Source of the DNA: Paenibacillus sp. P25
GTDB lineage: Bacteria; Bacillota; Bacilli; Paenibacillales; NBRC-103111
Direction: 5' to 3'
Length of the DNA stretch: 64,000 nt
NCBI GenBank assembly: GCA_024704175.1
Contig: CP085629.1
Coordinates: 4,464,001-4,528,000, forward strand
Position numbers and translations under genes: made by a program. Positions 7,342-18,306 of this stretch are shown here, in pieces (positions within the stretch are counted from its first letter, which is position 1; each line of letters opens with the position of its first letter). The notes under the pieces are model-generated. The model saw nothing but the letters and a program-made list of their open reading frames with translations. It was not told the DNA's origin and made no database searches.

Positions 7342-10300
7342 CTGCTTTCGCACACTGGCCGTGTAATCCAGCCAGCTCATCTTGATTTTCACCCGGCATA
7401 CCGCCGTTTCCACGTGGCCGTTAGGCCAATGCGCAGTAAACTTAAAGAGATAATCGCCGTCCGGGAGCCGTTCAAAATCGTCCCGGTACATCGATCCCTG
7501 CCAGAAGGTGGCGGTGGCGTCCTTTTGCAGCTGGGCCCGCATGTCGGTAGACGACATGTCCGCTTCCACCTGCGCGGCCGGCCGATTCGTCTTCGCTTCC
7601 AGCACGAACGTCTCGCCCGCCCAGAACGTGTCCGCAGGGCGCGGGCTTTCGGCATCGCCGCCGCGGCTTATGTTATAAGCCTTGCGGTTCTCCTCCCAGC
7701 GGGCGGTATGCTTCACCTCCCCTGTGACGCTCAAATCGCCGACGCGGACGATTTTCGTCACCGTGTCCGAAGCGCCGTACGGGTCGGTTACCGTTAAGGT
7801 CACCGTATAATCTCCCGGATGCCCGTCTGTGGCGGAGGAAGGAATCAGCGTATCCGTACTGGAGGCTTCCGCCTCATATGCCGGTCCGCTAACCTTCCAA
7901 CGTGCCTGCAGAGCATCCCCGTCCGGGTCGGTAGAGGTGTTGTGGAGGGTCACCTCATCTCCTTCATAAGCCGGATCCGGAGTCCAGGTAAAGTCCGCCT
8001 TCGGCGCCCGGTTGATCCGCATCCAAGTCACGGGAGACCATTCCGATTCGGCTCCGTACTGATCCCACACCTTCACCCGGACGCGCAGCTTCGGCCCCGC
8101 AGGAAGATCCTGAGTGACCAGCCAGCTGCCCCCGGAGGCCGTGGTTCCCTGCCACCTTTTTCCGCTGTCCAGTATCATCGTATCATTGGCTTCATTCGTA
8201 ATTTGAATCTGAAAATATTGGAAAACCGTGCCCGGGTCCGGATCCGATTGATTCCACGTCAGTGTTGGCCTTAGGGTGTTAACCATTGTCGGATCTGCTT
8301 GGGTCCCTGATGGATTCGTCATGTAAGTCGCCGGCGGGCTGTTCGTTCGCATCCAACCGATGTTCGACCAAGGAGAGAGATACTCGCCGTCTGATACTCT
8401 AACCCGAACCTGGTACTTCTCTCCGTAAAGCAAAGGAGTATCCATGGTCCAGCTCCATGCGTTATTCGTCGTGTTCATGACTCGGTTGTAAATGCACTCG
8501 TAGCAGTTGCCGCTTGCATCCCTGATCTCCAAATCGAAGGTGGAATAGACGGTGCCTGCATCCGGGTCACTTTGATTCCAGGTTATCGTCGGCTGCAAAG
8601 AAACTTGGCTCGGGTTATTGAAATCTCCATTCGGGAAAGTCAGTACGGTCGCCGGTGGATTACCCGGGGTGCAGGCGGAACAGCTAATTTGAATCGTCTG
8701 TTCCAAGTAGTCGCTCCACGCACGGTATTCGTCCCCTACCGCTTTGCCTACCGTATACGTCCCCGATTCGGTTGGATGCACCAATTTTCCGATGACCGTA
8801 TTTCCGCTCGGCGTGATGTAATAATATTTCTCATAATAGATGCCGTGATTCGTTTGATAGCCATTTTGACAAGACCCTGCATTATAGCAGTGGTCCGGGT
8901 CATAGGAGCTATCCGACCACTGAACGGTTTCATCGGCCGCTTGAGCTACGGTGTACTGCACAATGGGCCGCCTATGCACAATAAGACTGCGGCTGTACCA
9001 TTCCGAATACTGAGAGTAGCCTTGGAAGCTCGTATCCCCGTTGGCAAGCCTATGGTTCGGGTTCGGGTCATCCGGCGACCGGTATTTGATCGTGTAGAGC
9101 CCCACCTTGTCAAAGGAAAGAATTGGACCGTTCACGGTCTGGCCGTTCACCGATGATAAGCCGCTTTTTCCATCCCCGACATCCAGGAATTTGTTCGGAT
9201 CCGTATGATCATAATGCCATTGTGTCCCTGGCGTATACGCCGGGTCGTTTTCCGGATCCCAATAAGTCGTTTCATAAGTGACCGGCGAATCTACGATGGC
9301 CACCCCGTTAATCGTATAGGTGGAGTTTGCCGGATAATCCTGAAGCGTAATGCCCTTAAATCCGGTCATTCCCACCGTTGCATAAGGACCGAATCTGCCG
9401 CCGGCAAAAGTGCCGTCGCTCACGTTAATGACAAGCGCGCCGTCCTCATAAATTTTAATGTTGCCGCCGACGGCCTTAATTTTATAACCCATCCAGATTT
9501 GCTCAGGCGCCGCATGGTTGATTTCCTTCAGAACCGTTTTCCGGCCGTTCTGAATTTTCACGAGCCTTAGCCATCCCTTACTCGACTCGAGCCTGTACAT
9601 GTTCTTGTAATCCTGTACCCGGAAGGACATGCCGGATGTAATGTAGTCTACGTCGAGCCTGGTAAATTTCATGCTGAAGGTTAAACTGATATCCTGATAC
9701 CAGGGCATCGTATTATTGATAAGCTGGCCGTAGGAAACCCCTCATTCGCAGCCGGTGCCTGATTGAATTTTGTGCCGGTGTCGTAGATGCCGAACCCGTA
9801 CAGAACCCGATCCTGATCATACATAAGTACCCCGTCTGGATCGGAAACCTTCTGCCCGCTAACCATATCCACTAAAGCGTTTGAAGAACAGGAATACGGA
9901 TTGCCGTCCGAATCATAACAAGTGTTTGATACATATCCCAGAAATGTACCGTTATGCATTATGGTATCACCGTAGTAATTCACGCTTGGAATGAAAGGCC
10001 GCTTGAAATTACCGTCATACCCGCCGGGAAGAGCGTCTACAAACTGGTTGGAATCCACCAAATAATAGACGATCCTGGTTTCCCAGACATCCCGGTATTC
10101 AAATCGAAGCGCATTCCCGCCATCATTTACCCCGTGCAAGCCTCCCAGTTCCTGACCGGAGGGGTTCGGAATTTCGGTGGAATTGCCGTTTATATCGACT
10201 TTGACCAGAACGTTCGAATAAAAGAACTGCGCATTCCCTTTCAGTGAATAGGAATTTCCGTACTTATCCGTTATCAATGTCCCCAGAGGAGAATTGAGAC

Positions 10301-13300
10301 TATACCGATCCCCGTAGAACGTTTTTACCGTTGTATCGTATGGAGATCTATAGATTTCCCACGGATTCGGGGCCGTCGGGCCTCCGGATTCGGTTCGCAC
10401 GGGGGTCTTGAGATTGCTCGGATCGAAAATCTCAATCCTGCCGGTCGTCGTGTTGAATGCCCGAACATCATTCGGATACTGGAAATAAGCCTTATCATAG
10501 GGACTCCCATCACTAAATCTGGGGAGGGTTCCGCTCGTAGTGACGGTATTCGTATTATTTCTGATCTGTACATAGCTTGTACTATAACTCAATGTATTGT
10601 TCCCGGATTGCAAAGCCGATAAAGTCGTTCTTGCCGTATACCACAAGTACATCGTACTGTTTGATGTATTGATCGTATCCCGAAGAACAAACAGAATCTC
10701 TCCTAGATCCCTTCGAATATACATTTGACCCAGACTTTCTGTTCCCGGCACCGGATTTAACTGTTTCGGGTTAAAGTTAGGGCTTAGTATATACCGGTCC
10801 CCAGAGTGATCCCGCGCCAGAAAAGTATTGCTACCAATATAAGTATTCGGGGTAAGATCACTGCAAATATAGGCGCTGCATTGAAGCTGTCCAACCTTAG
10901 TCCATTGCGACTTTTCGGTGAGCGGACCATTCAAGTTGATGGGATCCACCGAAAACAGGCTCGATGCCAAAGCATTCCCTTTGGTGCCGCTGGAATAAGC
11001 GCCGTTGCCATCCTTACTGTAAAACTCGCTTGGCCCAGCTGCATTAAATTTCGTATACAGCTTAGGAACGTTGGGGCTATCCAAGGTGCTGGCTGTGCTA
11101 TTAGTGCCAAGCCAATAATCTGCAGGAAAACCTGTGGTATTCACCGGCTCCGGCTCCGAAGCTTGGCCGCTTGCCGTAAATGTCGCCTCCGGCGCATTGT
11201 TAACCACATCGACCGTGTAATCCTGGTACGCGTCCAGGCCATAATCCTCTTTGACATAGACCCGGAAGCAGTATTTGCCGACCAATGGAGCATTAAAAGT
11301 AAACCCATTCGCGTCGTTCGAATCAGTCTTCTCTGTCGGATTACAGTCGCCGTTATTATATGCATCGTACCCATGCGTCACTTTTAATACCGCGATTTGG
11401 TCACCGTCCGGAGAGTACGACGTATTTGTGAATGTCTTCGGGCTGTTCCGAACCATAACGCTTGTATACGAAAGCTGCGGCACTGGAGGTATGTCGGGTA
11501 TAACGGTAATGTCGTGATATGCCGGGCTTGCCGATTTTTCACCGGCATTATCGAATACATCCAGGCTTGCAGTGACCGTTCCCGGCGTATCGTATCGGTC
11601 CGCCTTGTTCGTCCAGATGTCCTTGCTGAAATCAATGGTCCGCCCCGGATAATTCGTATAGCTGTTCGCACTGCTGAGCGGCGGATCCAAAGGACGATGA
11701 ACCTTCACGGAAGTCGCTCCTGTGATCACAGGTATGGGCTGTTTTCCCTTCACATTGATTACGGCACAAGCTTCCGGGGAAGCTACCCCGATGGAGTTGG
11801 TCGCTATGGCGCAGACCTTGTGATATCCTTCGTTTTCGAGCAAAATGCCGCTATAGCTTGTTTGATTATAAGGCGTGCTCCATCCATACTTCACAGGCAA
11901 TCCCTTAATCCAGGTGCTGTTTCCGCCCGAGAAATTCCAGGTCACTTTCACCGGATTAAAGCCATTAGGGTCGTTTACTTTGAATACTTTCAATATGGCA
12001 TTCAATCCAACAACACTGCTGAAAATTGGGGTGTTCGGGTCGCCCGGATCCGCCCATCCGACTTCCAGCGTCGGCGGGTTGTTCCCCCGGTGATGGTAAA
12101 GCTATGGGTTACGGCTTTGATTCCTCCGCAATCGGACTTCACCACCATCGTTACATCGACTTTTCCGGGGGTGAAAGGACTCGTTTTTGACTGATACGGA
12201 GACGCCATCGTCGTAGCTCCGGTCTTGTTCGTATATGAAGCATACTTATAATAGGCTTCATCCGATTGGCCGGCTCTTTGATAGGTTTCAAAATAATGTT
12301 CGCTGTAGCTGCAGCCGGTAACCTCGATCTTGGTTGGAGTGAATAAATTCCAATCACCATAGTTTATCGTATCTTTCATAATAACGAAATCCGCAGTAAT
12401 ATTCGGATCATTGGGCGGTGGTGGATACGTACAAGAAGCTTGAACGGTAATCGGCTGATTTAATACGTTATTGAGTTCTCCGCTGGTGCCCTCGTCAATA
12501 TCGTTTCCTGAATCCACGACAAGTTTAAATGCATGGCTCCCAGCTGTCGTAAACTTGTACGAGAAAGTTCCCGGCTTCGTCTCGTTTAAATTTATCCCCC
12601 CGGAGAACGTATAATCTTGAACAAGGCTTCCGTCAGCAGACAAGCTTACTTTAAATGTGGCCGGCGTATCCGGCCCTGTATTCTTGATCTTAAAGGTGTA
12701 CGTCACGTCTTGGTTCACTTCGATACAAGCAGTTCCCGAAGTTAAGCTGAGTGGGACAATATCTGGTTTTTGATTGGGAGTGTAGTCAATCGTAACCGTT
12801 CCTTCATAAGTATAAGTTGTCGCCTCCCAATATGTACCAACCTTCATTACAAAATTATTAAGTTCCCCGCCGGCTTCGTGACTTTCAATCTGACAATCTG
12901 TCTGATCTGCTCCCGGTTTTTGTGGAGATCCTTCAGGTAATGTATAATCATACAAACAAGCATGATCTAAAAACCTGCGAACGGCAATCTCATTTTTTCC
13001 TGTAGAAGAATTATAAAACCATGCATAAGGAACGATCCCGGCTGTCCTTTCCGTAGCACGTACTAACCTAACACTTCTTGGATCCCAAACAGGTACTGCT
13101 ACTCCCCGTCATTGCCGGAGGTTCCTAAAAAGAATGCATCAGGTGGCGTAACATCATATGCCCTTGTTGCTGCGGCCCCGTCCATGCTCGGATCATTCGC
13201 TTTGTCTTCCATGCCATATGGCGGGTTTTTATGTGTATATCTTAAATCTCTACCATTTGTTTCTGGTCCGGTATCATAACTTGTTTGACCTGTCGAGGCT

Positions 13301-13829
13301 ATTACATCACCAGGGTTTCGTATATAACCGAACTCTGGAATAATCCCTGGATAATCAGAAACCCCGTTCGTAGAGGAACTAGTCGGGATAAACTGATATA
13401 TTGCACTGTTTTCCCCTTTGTGTTCCCAACGTGTTCCATTTGGTAATCGATAAATTTGATGACCGGGATTTGTTGTCCCATCAGCTGAAACAGTCTGAGG
13501 GGCACCATTTACTGTTGTAGAAACCATCGTCGGATTACAACCTGATGAACAGCCAGTGGCACTTCCCCGTTAATATTGAAGGTATAGCTGTTAATCGTCC
13601 CATTAACGTACCCAGTCGCATCCATGTTTAATTCCAATGTAGGGCTTCCTGAGTAAACTGGTGATGTCTGACTTGACTGTGGAATTAACACCTTATTGTT
13701 AAAATCAATTTTTAAAATGATCGTCTCTGCATTGGCAGTGTTCTCTTGAACGAATGGTAGAACCAGTTCAAAAATCAACAGCAGTAACATAGCCAAAGAG
13801 AAACTTCTAGCAATCCGTTTAATTCTCAA
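7339..13829 (-). CDS. very large secreted surface protein with CARDB and PKD domains, frameshifted
   Basis: One gene of about 2,160 residues lying in five frame pieces. A signal peptide (about 1-34; LAMLLLLIFELVLPF, cut near ANAE) starts it. A CARDB domain follows (VTYTFKIKNTGPDTPATFKV, near 12,700), then PKD-like units (TNTSYSPDGDQIAVLKV), a region resembling a concanavalin-type fold (FRVQDYKNMYRLESSKGWLR, near 9,600), two units with WNQSDPD, and a last PKD (ADFTWTPDPAYEGD; NTSTDPDGD). Four breaks, near 13,565, 13,101, 12,087 and 9,739, are each mended by one more G in a run of four or five. It begins 15 bases after the SLH lipoprotein gene, so the two are co-transcribed. The protein is probably extracellular; ligand unknown. 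It is AT-richer than fabH next door. Confidence 0.8.
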
Positions 13830-13844
13830 TTGGCTGACCCCTCA

Positions 13845-14936
13845 TCATTTGGCATCCGGCATTAACAAATCATAGATCTTATTATTTATGATAAATCGTG
13901 GATAGAAACCCTTCCCTTCGAAATCCTTTTTATCCCTAGCAAAAATCATATATGAATCAACCACACCAACATGATAAGCTCCCACCCCACCATAAATATA
14001 TTGAGGATTTGAAACATCCGCCCATACACCCATATTAAATCGATCTGAAATCAAAAAAGATCCTCCTCTATTTCCTTTTTGCCCCAAATCATATTTCACT
14101 TTAAAAATAAAAACATAACTATTATCAAAGCTTTTTTTATCGGAACGCTTTGCCCCGGATAACAACCAGTCATACGGAGAAGGGCCTGCAGAGGTATCAA
14201 CAAAGTATATCTCGTTGATGGTCATCTTCACATCGCCGCCAAGATCGTAGGTCGTACCTACATTTTTTGCAGCCTGCCTCCCAAGTGTTGTAAAGAAATT
14301 TGTTCCATTTAGGGCCACTTCCGCACGCTGAATGGCGGCGTTATCCGTCTCTAATTTCTTCCCGCTGTTCTTTTCTAAAACACGCTGAATGACGGTGACA
14401 GCCTGCCCTCGTGTAGTTGCTTGGTCAAGTCCGAGTTCGCCGTTATTTAAGCCCTGGATCAGACCATTGACCGTCGCATTATAAACAAAGGCGGCGTCTG
14501 ACATAATCGCATCTTTTTCCCTAGTCTTCCCATCCGTCGCCCTTACAACAAGCCGCGCCATTTCTTGACGGGTGATGGGGCCGTTAATGTCCTGCGTAAA
14601 GTCTTCATAACGATGAACTCCATTCGCCACAACGGCATTTACATAAGGCTGATACCACTCACCATTAGAAACTTCCACCTTCTCGTTAAGAGCCTTCGAA
14701 AGCATCGTAATAAATTCAGCACGGCTAACGGAATTGTCCGGCTTAAAACTTCCGTCCGGATAGCCATCCACGTATCCCTTCACTACTGCATTCCGCACAG
14801 CATCCTTAGCCCAATGTCCCGAGACATCGGTAAATTCCACGGAAGCCGCCTGCTCGGCAGCGGCAATTGTATTGGGAACCGCGTCACATGCACTCGTAAG
14901 CAGCAAAATCGTACCAAGAATCAAAGTTTTCTTCAT
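13845..14936 (-). CDS. lipoprotein with S-layer-homology (SLH) repeats
   Basis: 363 residues. Signal peptide ending in LLLTSAC, a lipobox with Cys17. SLH units follow: FTDVSGHWAKDAVRNAVVKG with GYPDGSFKPDNSVSRAEF (residues about 35-80), a second (WYQPYVNAVVANG...GPITRQEMARL) and a weaker third (AFVYNATVNGLIQG). SLH domains hold proteins to pyruvylated wall polymer. The C-terminal 150 residues are a predicted beta domain I do not recognise (MTINEIYFVDTSAGPSPYDW). AAAGGAAG gives the ribosome binding site. It is the first gene of the operon with the large PKD protein and may present or anchor it. Confidence 0.85.
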   Translation of the reverse strand: MKKTLILGTILLLTSACDAVPNTIAAAEQAASVEFTDVSGHWAKDAVRNAVVKGYVDGYPDGSFKPDNSVSRAEFITMLSKALNEKVEVSNGEWYQPYVNAVVANGVHRYEDFTQDINGPITRQEMARLVVRATDGKTREKDAIMSDAAFVYNATVNGLIQGLNNGELGLDQATTRGQAVTVIQRVLEKNSGKKLETDNAAIQRAEVALNGTNFFTTLGRQAAKNVGTTYDLGGDVKMTINEIYFVDTSAGPSPYDWLLSGAKRSDKKSFDNSYVFIFKVKYDLGQKGNRGGSFLISDRFNMGVWADVSNPQYIYGGVGAYHVGVVDSYMIFARDKKDFEGKGFYPRFIINNKIYDLLMPDAK

Positions 14937-14950
14937 ATGGGATCTTCCTT

Positions 14951-15094
14951 TCAGAATTGTAGATTGGTATGCCCGAAGCTTTCGGCCAAGTTCGCGATAA
15001 AGAACGATTCAACAAAAAACACCCCCAGCATTGGCGAACCTCTGTCTGGCGGTGCTTCCGACCAAGAATATTCGATTACGATCACATCATCCAT
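14951..15094 (-). CDS. candidate 47-residue leader ORF upstream of the SLH gene
   Basis: GAAGGAAGTAT then ATG opens a 47-codon frame (MDDVIVIEYSWSEAPPDRGS...) that stops 14 bases before the SLH gene's ATG. The codons for GVFFV coincide with a hairpin plus T-run (15014-15056) that looks like an intrinsic terminator. It could be a translated leader that controls readthrough, a small real protein, or chance. I recognise no homologue. Confidence 0.35.
   Translation of the reverse strand: MDDVIVIEYSWSEAPPDRGSPMLGVFFVESFFIANLAESFGHTNLQF
15014..15056 (-). promoter_or_regulatory. possible attenuator hairpin in the leader of the SLH operon
   Basis: Minus strand: CACC-G-CCAG pairs with CTGG-G-GGTG across a 16-base loop, followed by TTTTTTG. 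It lies between the sigma-A promoter and the SLH gene, so full transcription would need readthrough. Confidence 0.4.
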
Positions 15095-15113
15095 ATACTT
15101 CCTTCACAGATAG

Positions 15114-15143
15114 ATTATAACTTAGCCAAAAATCTTTTGGCAA
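15114..15143 (-). promoter_or_regulatory. sigma-A promoter of the SLH/PKD operon
   Basis: Minus strand: TTGCCA (15138-15143), 18-base spacer, TATAAT (15114-15119). The untranslated leader would be about 170 bases. Confidence 0.65.
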
Positions 15144-15155
15144 TACTTTTTTAGG

Positions 15156-15622
15156 TCACTGGTCCCACTCCCGGCCCAGCAGGAATAACGCAGCGAGCTG
15201 GTCGATCCCGTCGCTCATAGCCAGGAAGAAGACATCCCGGACCCGGGGACTTGGCGTCAGCAGGTAAGTATCTCGGTACTGCCGGATCGCTTCGCGCTCT
15301 AGCCGCACGGCCTCCCGAAGGCCCTCGCGGTAGGTCTCGAATCCCGGGGGCTCCGCATGGACCAGGGGCTTGATTCCTTTGAGCTCCGTATACAGCTCCT
15401 CTATTAATTCGAAATGCTTTTTTTCCTGCAAAAGCAGCCTTTCCAACTCGAACGCCTCTTCGTCGCGGGGGCGAGCCGGATCAGCTCCGTATACAGAAAC
15501 ATGACGCTCGTGATGTGGTCCAAGCTCCACTGCAGCTGATCCAGAAACCGGCGCAAATCCCGGTAATGCAGCTTGTAAGGCGTTGCAAAACGGTCCGAAG
15601 CATGAAGCGCATCAACATTCAT
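15156..15622 (-). CDS. ferritin-like helical protein, frameshifted
   Basis: About 155 residues once mended. GGGAGGAAGCGTT fixes the ATG at 15622. The chain is nearly all helix: RDLRRFLDQLQWSLDHITSV, LQEKKHFELIEELYTELKGI, REAVRLEREAIRQYRDTYLL and VRDVFFLAMSDGIDQLAALF. The EKKHFELIEE and EREAIRQY segments recall metal-binding helices of ferritin-like or rubrerythrin-type proteins, but I cannot confirm the ligands. The frame shifts near 15472 and adding one C to CCCCC restores it. It is divergent from the CotS-type genes; a role in sporulation is only suggested by position. Confidence 0.55.
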
Positions 15623-15792
15623 AACGCTTCCTCCCATCCCATGGTTAGGTGAATGCCTATTATAATCTATTCGCCTATGCTCGCCCATGCGACATGGAGA
15701 ATCCGAAGACCGGATGGACACCAAACCTTACTCATTTTAATAAATTATTAAAGGGCGAATGTGAATGCACTTCTTCGGAGGGAGGAAGTTTC

Positions 15793-16768
15793 TTGGCCGG
15801 CAAGAAGAACAAATCCATATTGCAACAAATTGCCCGTTCTTACGGCCTATCCGTACGAAAGGTCCGCTCATACTCCTCGCAGTATAAAAAAGTCGCCGCC
15901 TACCGGGTTACGACGGACAAAGGCACGTATATGATCAAGCCTTTTGTCGGGACGCGAAGACGCCTGATGGCGCTGGCCTCCTATGCGGCCCGTTTGCGGG
16001 GGAAGGGTTCCGCGGCATGCCGGGGTGGCTTAGAGCAAGGACGGGGAAGCATTGGGTCGTGCAGAACGGGAAGCAGTATTACGTAACGGAATGGATCCAG
16101 GGAAGAAGAATGACGCGGAGCAGCGAGGAGCTGGCCCAATTGGGCTCGATGCTGGCCAAACTGCACTCGGTGTCCCGAAATCTCAAGCTCCCGCCTCCGC
16201 CCATTTCCATTATTCGCAAGCTTACGAAGAACTTTGCCGCATTCCGCAGGCGGCTGAAGAAGGTAAAGAAGAAACCGACGAATGCGGGAAGATGGGCTCG
16301 CAGCCACGGGGAAGCCTGCATTGAGCTCTCCAGAGCAGGTCTGCAGGCGCTGCGCGGCCCGGAGCTGCGTGCCTTGCTGCGCAAGGAAAACCGTCATCCC
16401 GCCCTCGTGCACGGGGATGTGACGATTCCCAATGTGCTGGTAGCGAACGGACGGGTTTATTTGATCGATTGGGACTTAATGGGCCGGGGGCCAGCTATTA
16501 CGACCTGGTCGTTGCGCTTACCAATACGGCAGGCTTCAGCCCTGCAAGAATAGCCGCTTTCCTGAGGGGATATGAGCAGGTGCGCCCGCTGAGCCGAAGT
16601 GAGAAGAAGCTGGTCAGCGCCTTATACCGCATCCCGAGAGAAGCCTGGTACGTCTGCCAGTATGCCGCTAACGGCCTGAAGCACGGGCAGCTGCTTCATA
16701 ATCTGGACCGCACCTGGAGCCAGCGGCTGGAAGCCGTCCGGTGGCTTGACGCCTGGGCCAATTCGTAA
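15793..16768 (+). CDS. CotS/YsxE-type spore coat kinase-like protein, frameshifted
   Basis: About 325 residues with the aminoglycoside-phosphotransferase fold used by spore proteins CotS, CotI and YsxE. The start is TTG at 15793, because GGAGGGAGGAAG lies just before it. AAYRVTTDKGTYMIKPF (lysine of the ATP site), WIQGRRM, the catalytic loop LVHGDVTIPNVLV (HGD...N) and YLIDWDLMGRG (metal Asp) are all present. Shifts near 16005 and 16488 are both mended by adding one G to GGGGG. It is followed 15 bases later by a second family member. CotS-family proteins sit in the coat and in some cases phosphorylate coat components. Confidence 0.82.
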
Positions 16769-16782
16769 GAAGGAGGAGAAGC

Positions 16783-17685
16783 ATGCCTCTATGGACTGAT
16801 TTCGAGAAGGATTTCGGGCTGAAGCTCAAACGAAGGAAAAAAATCCGGGACGTCTACCAAATTTACACGGGGAATCGCGGTCCGCTTTGTTACAAGCCTT
16901 ATTCGTTCCCGGAGGATGAGGTTGCTTTTATCCGAAGGCTGTTTGTCCATCTGGAAGGCAGGGGCTACCGGTATGCCCCTAAGCCCGTCGAAGGCCCGGA
17001 TCAGAGGTCGCTGACGTTCTACCGCGGCAAGTACTGGTCGCTGACCAATTGGGTTAAGGGGCGCTCGCCCGATTTTTCACGGCATTCCGAGCTGATGAAG
17101 GGATTCCGTACGCTTGCCAAATTTCACCTTCAGGCGGAAGGCTTTCCTCTGGAGGGCGTGCCGGAAAACCGGATCCGCTATGAGGAGGTATACCGGAGGC
17201 CGGACGAATACCGCACCGAGATCCTCCGCTACCGAGGCCTCGGCCGCTTTATCGACCTTTGTCATAAGTCGGAGGAATACGGCCGCGAGCCGGTGATTGC
17301 CGCTGCGATTGAGAAGGAGCGTCAGGCGGGGGCTTTCGGGCACGGGGATTACAATTATCCCAATTTGGTGCTGGACCGCTCCCGGCATCTTCATCTGATC
17401 GACCTGGAGAATGCGTCCATGACCGTAAGAATGACGGATTTGGCCCATATTCTCTACCGCAATTATCCGTGGAACGGGGAAGGGGTTCTCCGGGGCGTCG
17501 AGGAATATGACCGGAAACGGCCCCTTTCCGCCGAAGACCGGCATCTGCTTTATATGCTGCTTCTGCTTCCCTACCCGCTCTTTAGAGCTATGAGACAATT
17601 CGGCAGAAAGTATAGGCGATATATCGATCTCCCGTCGCCCGCAAGGCTGGCCCATTTTCCGAAAATGCTGCGCAAGCTGTTATAG
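16783..17685 (+). CDS. CotS-family kinase-like protein
   Basis: 300 residues, intact. RDVYQIYTGNRGPLCYKPYS carries the ATP-site lysine; the catalytic loop is FGHGDYNYPNLVL (HGD, N) and the metal site LHLIDLENASM (DLE). These residues are what an active small-molecule or protein kinase of this fold needs. AAGGAGGAGAAGC precedes the ATG. The gene is the second of an operon with the previous CotS-like gene and differs clearly from it, so the pair is not a recent duplicate. A spore coat role is inferred from family and neighbourhood. Confidence 0.82.
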   Translation: MPLWTDFEKDFGLKLKRRKKIRDVYQIYTGNRGPLCYKPYSFPEDEVAFIRRLFVHLEGRGYRYAPKPVEGPDQRSLTFYRGKYWSLTNWVKGRSPDFSRHSELMKGFRTLAKFHLQAEGFPLEGVPENRIRYEEVYRRPDEYRTEILRYRGLGRFIDLCHKSEEYGREPVIAAAIEKERQAGAFGHGDYNYPNLVLDRSRHLHLIDLENASMTVRMTDLAHILYRNYPWNGEGVLRGVEEYDRKRPLSAEDRHLLYMLLLLPYPLFRAMRQFGRKYRRYIDLPSPARLAHFPKMLRKLL

Positions 17686-17708
17686 GCTTCGGAGGATTCC
17701 ACACCACA

Positions 17709-17738
17709 ACAAAAACAGTCCGTCTCCCAAGGAGGCGG
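17709..17738 (-). terminator. terminator of the 125-residue protein gene
   Basis: Minus strand: CCGCCTCC-TTG-GGAGACGG (one G-T pair) followed by ACTGTTTTTG. Confidence 0.5.
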
Positions 17739-17759
17739 GTCGCTTTATGTTCGTTGAAA

Positions 17760-18137
17760 TTAAGAAATAGGGGTGAGGGCGGTAATCGCAGTGAATTCCG
17801 ACTGAAGCACACGCTGGTTGGTTACCAGATTTCCCGACCCGTCAATCCCGTGAACCGTGACTAGTACATTCGACGGCACCGTGCTGATCACGTTGATTTG
17901 AACTTCATACGCCACGTTGCCGGCGATAAAAAACTCTCTTACATCAAACGATTTGGCTGCAACAATAAAGTTGCTTACATAAGCCGTGTAAAACGTAACA
18001 GAGTCCGTAGAAGCAAATATTTGTACTACAATCTGTGAAGGATTGGACGCGTCCGCATTTCTTGTGCTTAATACAATGTTGGAAGCGGCTGTACCCACGG
18101 CCTTCGTGTTTGTGATTATACCTGTAGAAAAAGGCAT
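17760..18137 (-). CDS. small beta-rich spore-surface protein, family A copy 1
   Basis: 125 residues starting MPFSTGIITNT with no signal peptide. Two sister genes occur in the window (25422-25799 and 46936-47301); they share TGxITNT near the start, an AYEVQ/SYEVQ stretch about residue 80 and an ending LQSE...I.AL. It is rich in Val, Ser, Thr and Asn and looks all-beta. AAGGAGGAGGTGAG is the ribosome binding site and an exact sigma-K -10 lies 21-29 bases upstream. I do not recognise a named family. A structural spore-surface protein is my inference. Confidence 0.7.
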   Translation of the reverse strand: MPFSTGIITNTKAVGTAASNIVLSTRNADASNPSQIVVQIFASTDSVTFYTAYVSNFIVAAKSFDVREFFIAGNVAYEVQINVISTVPSNVLVTVHGIDGSGNLVTNQRVLQSEFTAITALTPIS

Positions 18138-18157
18138 GCTAATCTCACCTCCTCCTT

Positions 18158-18166
18158 TATTATATG
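18158..18166 (-). promoter_or_regulatory. sigma-K-type -10 (CATATAATA)
   Basis: Exact CATANNNTA, 21-29 bases before the start of the 125-residue gene at 18137. The predicted transcript start leaves a very short leader. Confidence 0.6.
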
Positions 18167-18268
18167 ACGGTTAAATAGAATCATAGAGGGCGGGTTGCCC
18201 CTGTGAATTCGATTGTTTTTTCTAAGACTGCGGAAGATGCCTGCCCCTGTCATTTAAACGCAGAGAAA

Positions 18269-18277
18269 CATACCGTA
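18269..18277 (+). promoter_or_regulatory. sigma-K-type -10 (CATACCGTA)
   Basis: Exact CATANNNTA, 30 bases before the ATG at 18307. It is divergent from the similar box at 18158. Confidence 0.65.
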
Positions 18278-18306
18278 TATGAAGTCCGATGAAGGAGGTG
18301 AAACGA

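Noticed and set aside
7339..13829. Programmed ribosomal frameshifting in the PKD giant and other broken genes
   Set aside because: No slippery heptamer with a downstream structure was evident, the breaks are at different G runs in unrelated genes, and one added base always suffices.
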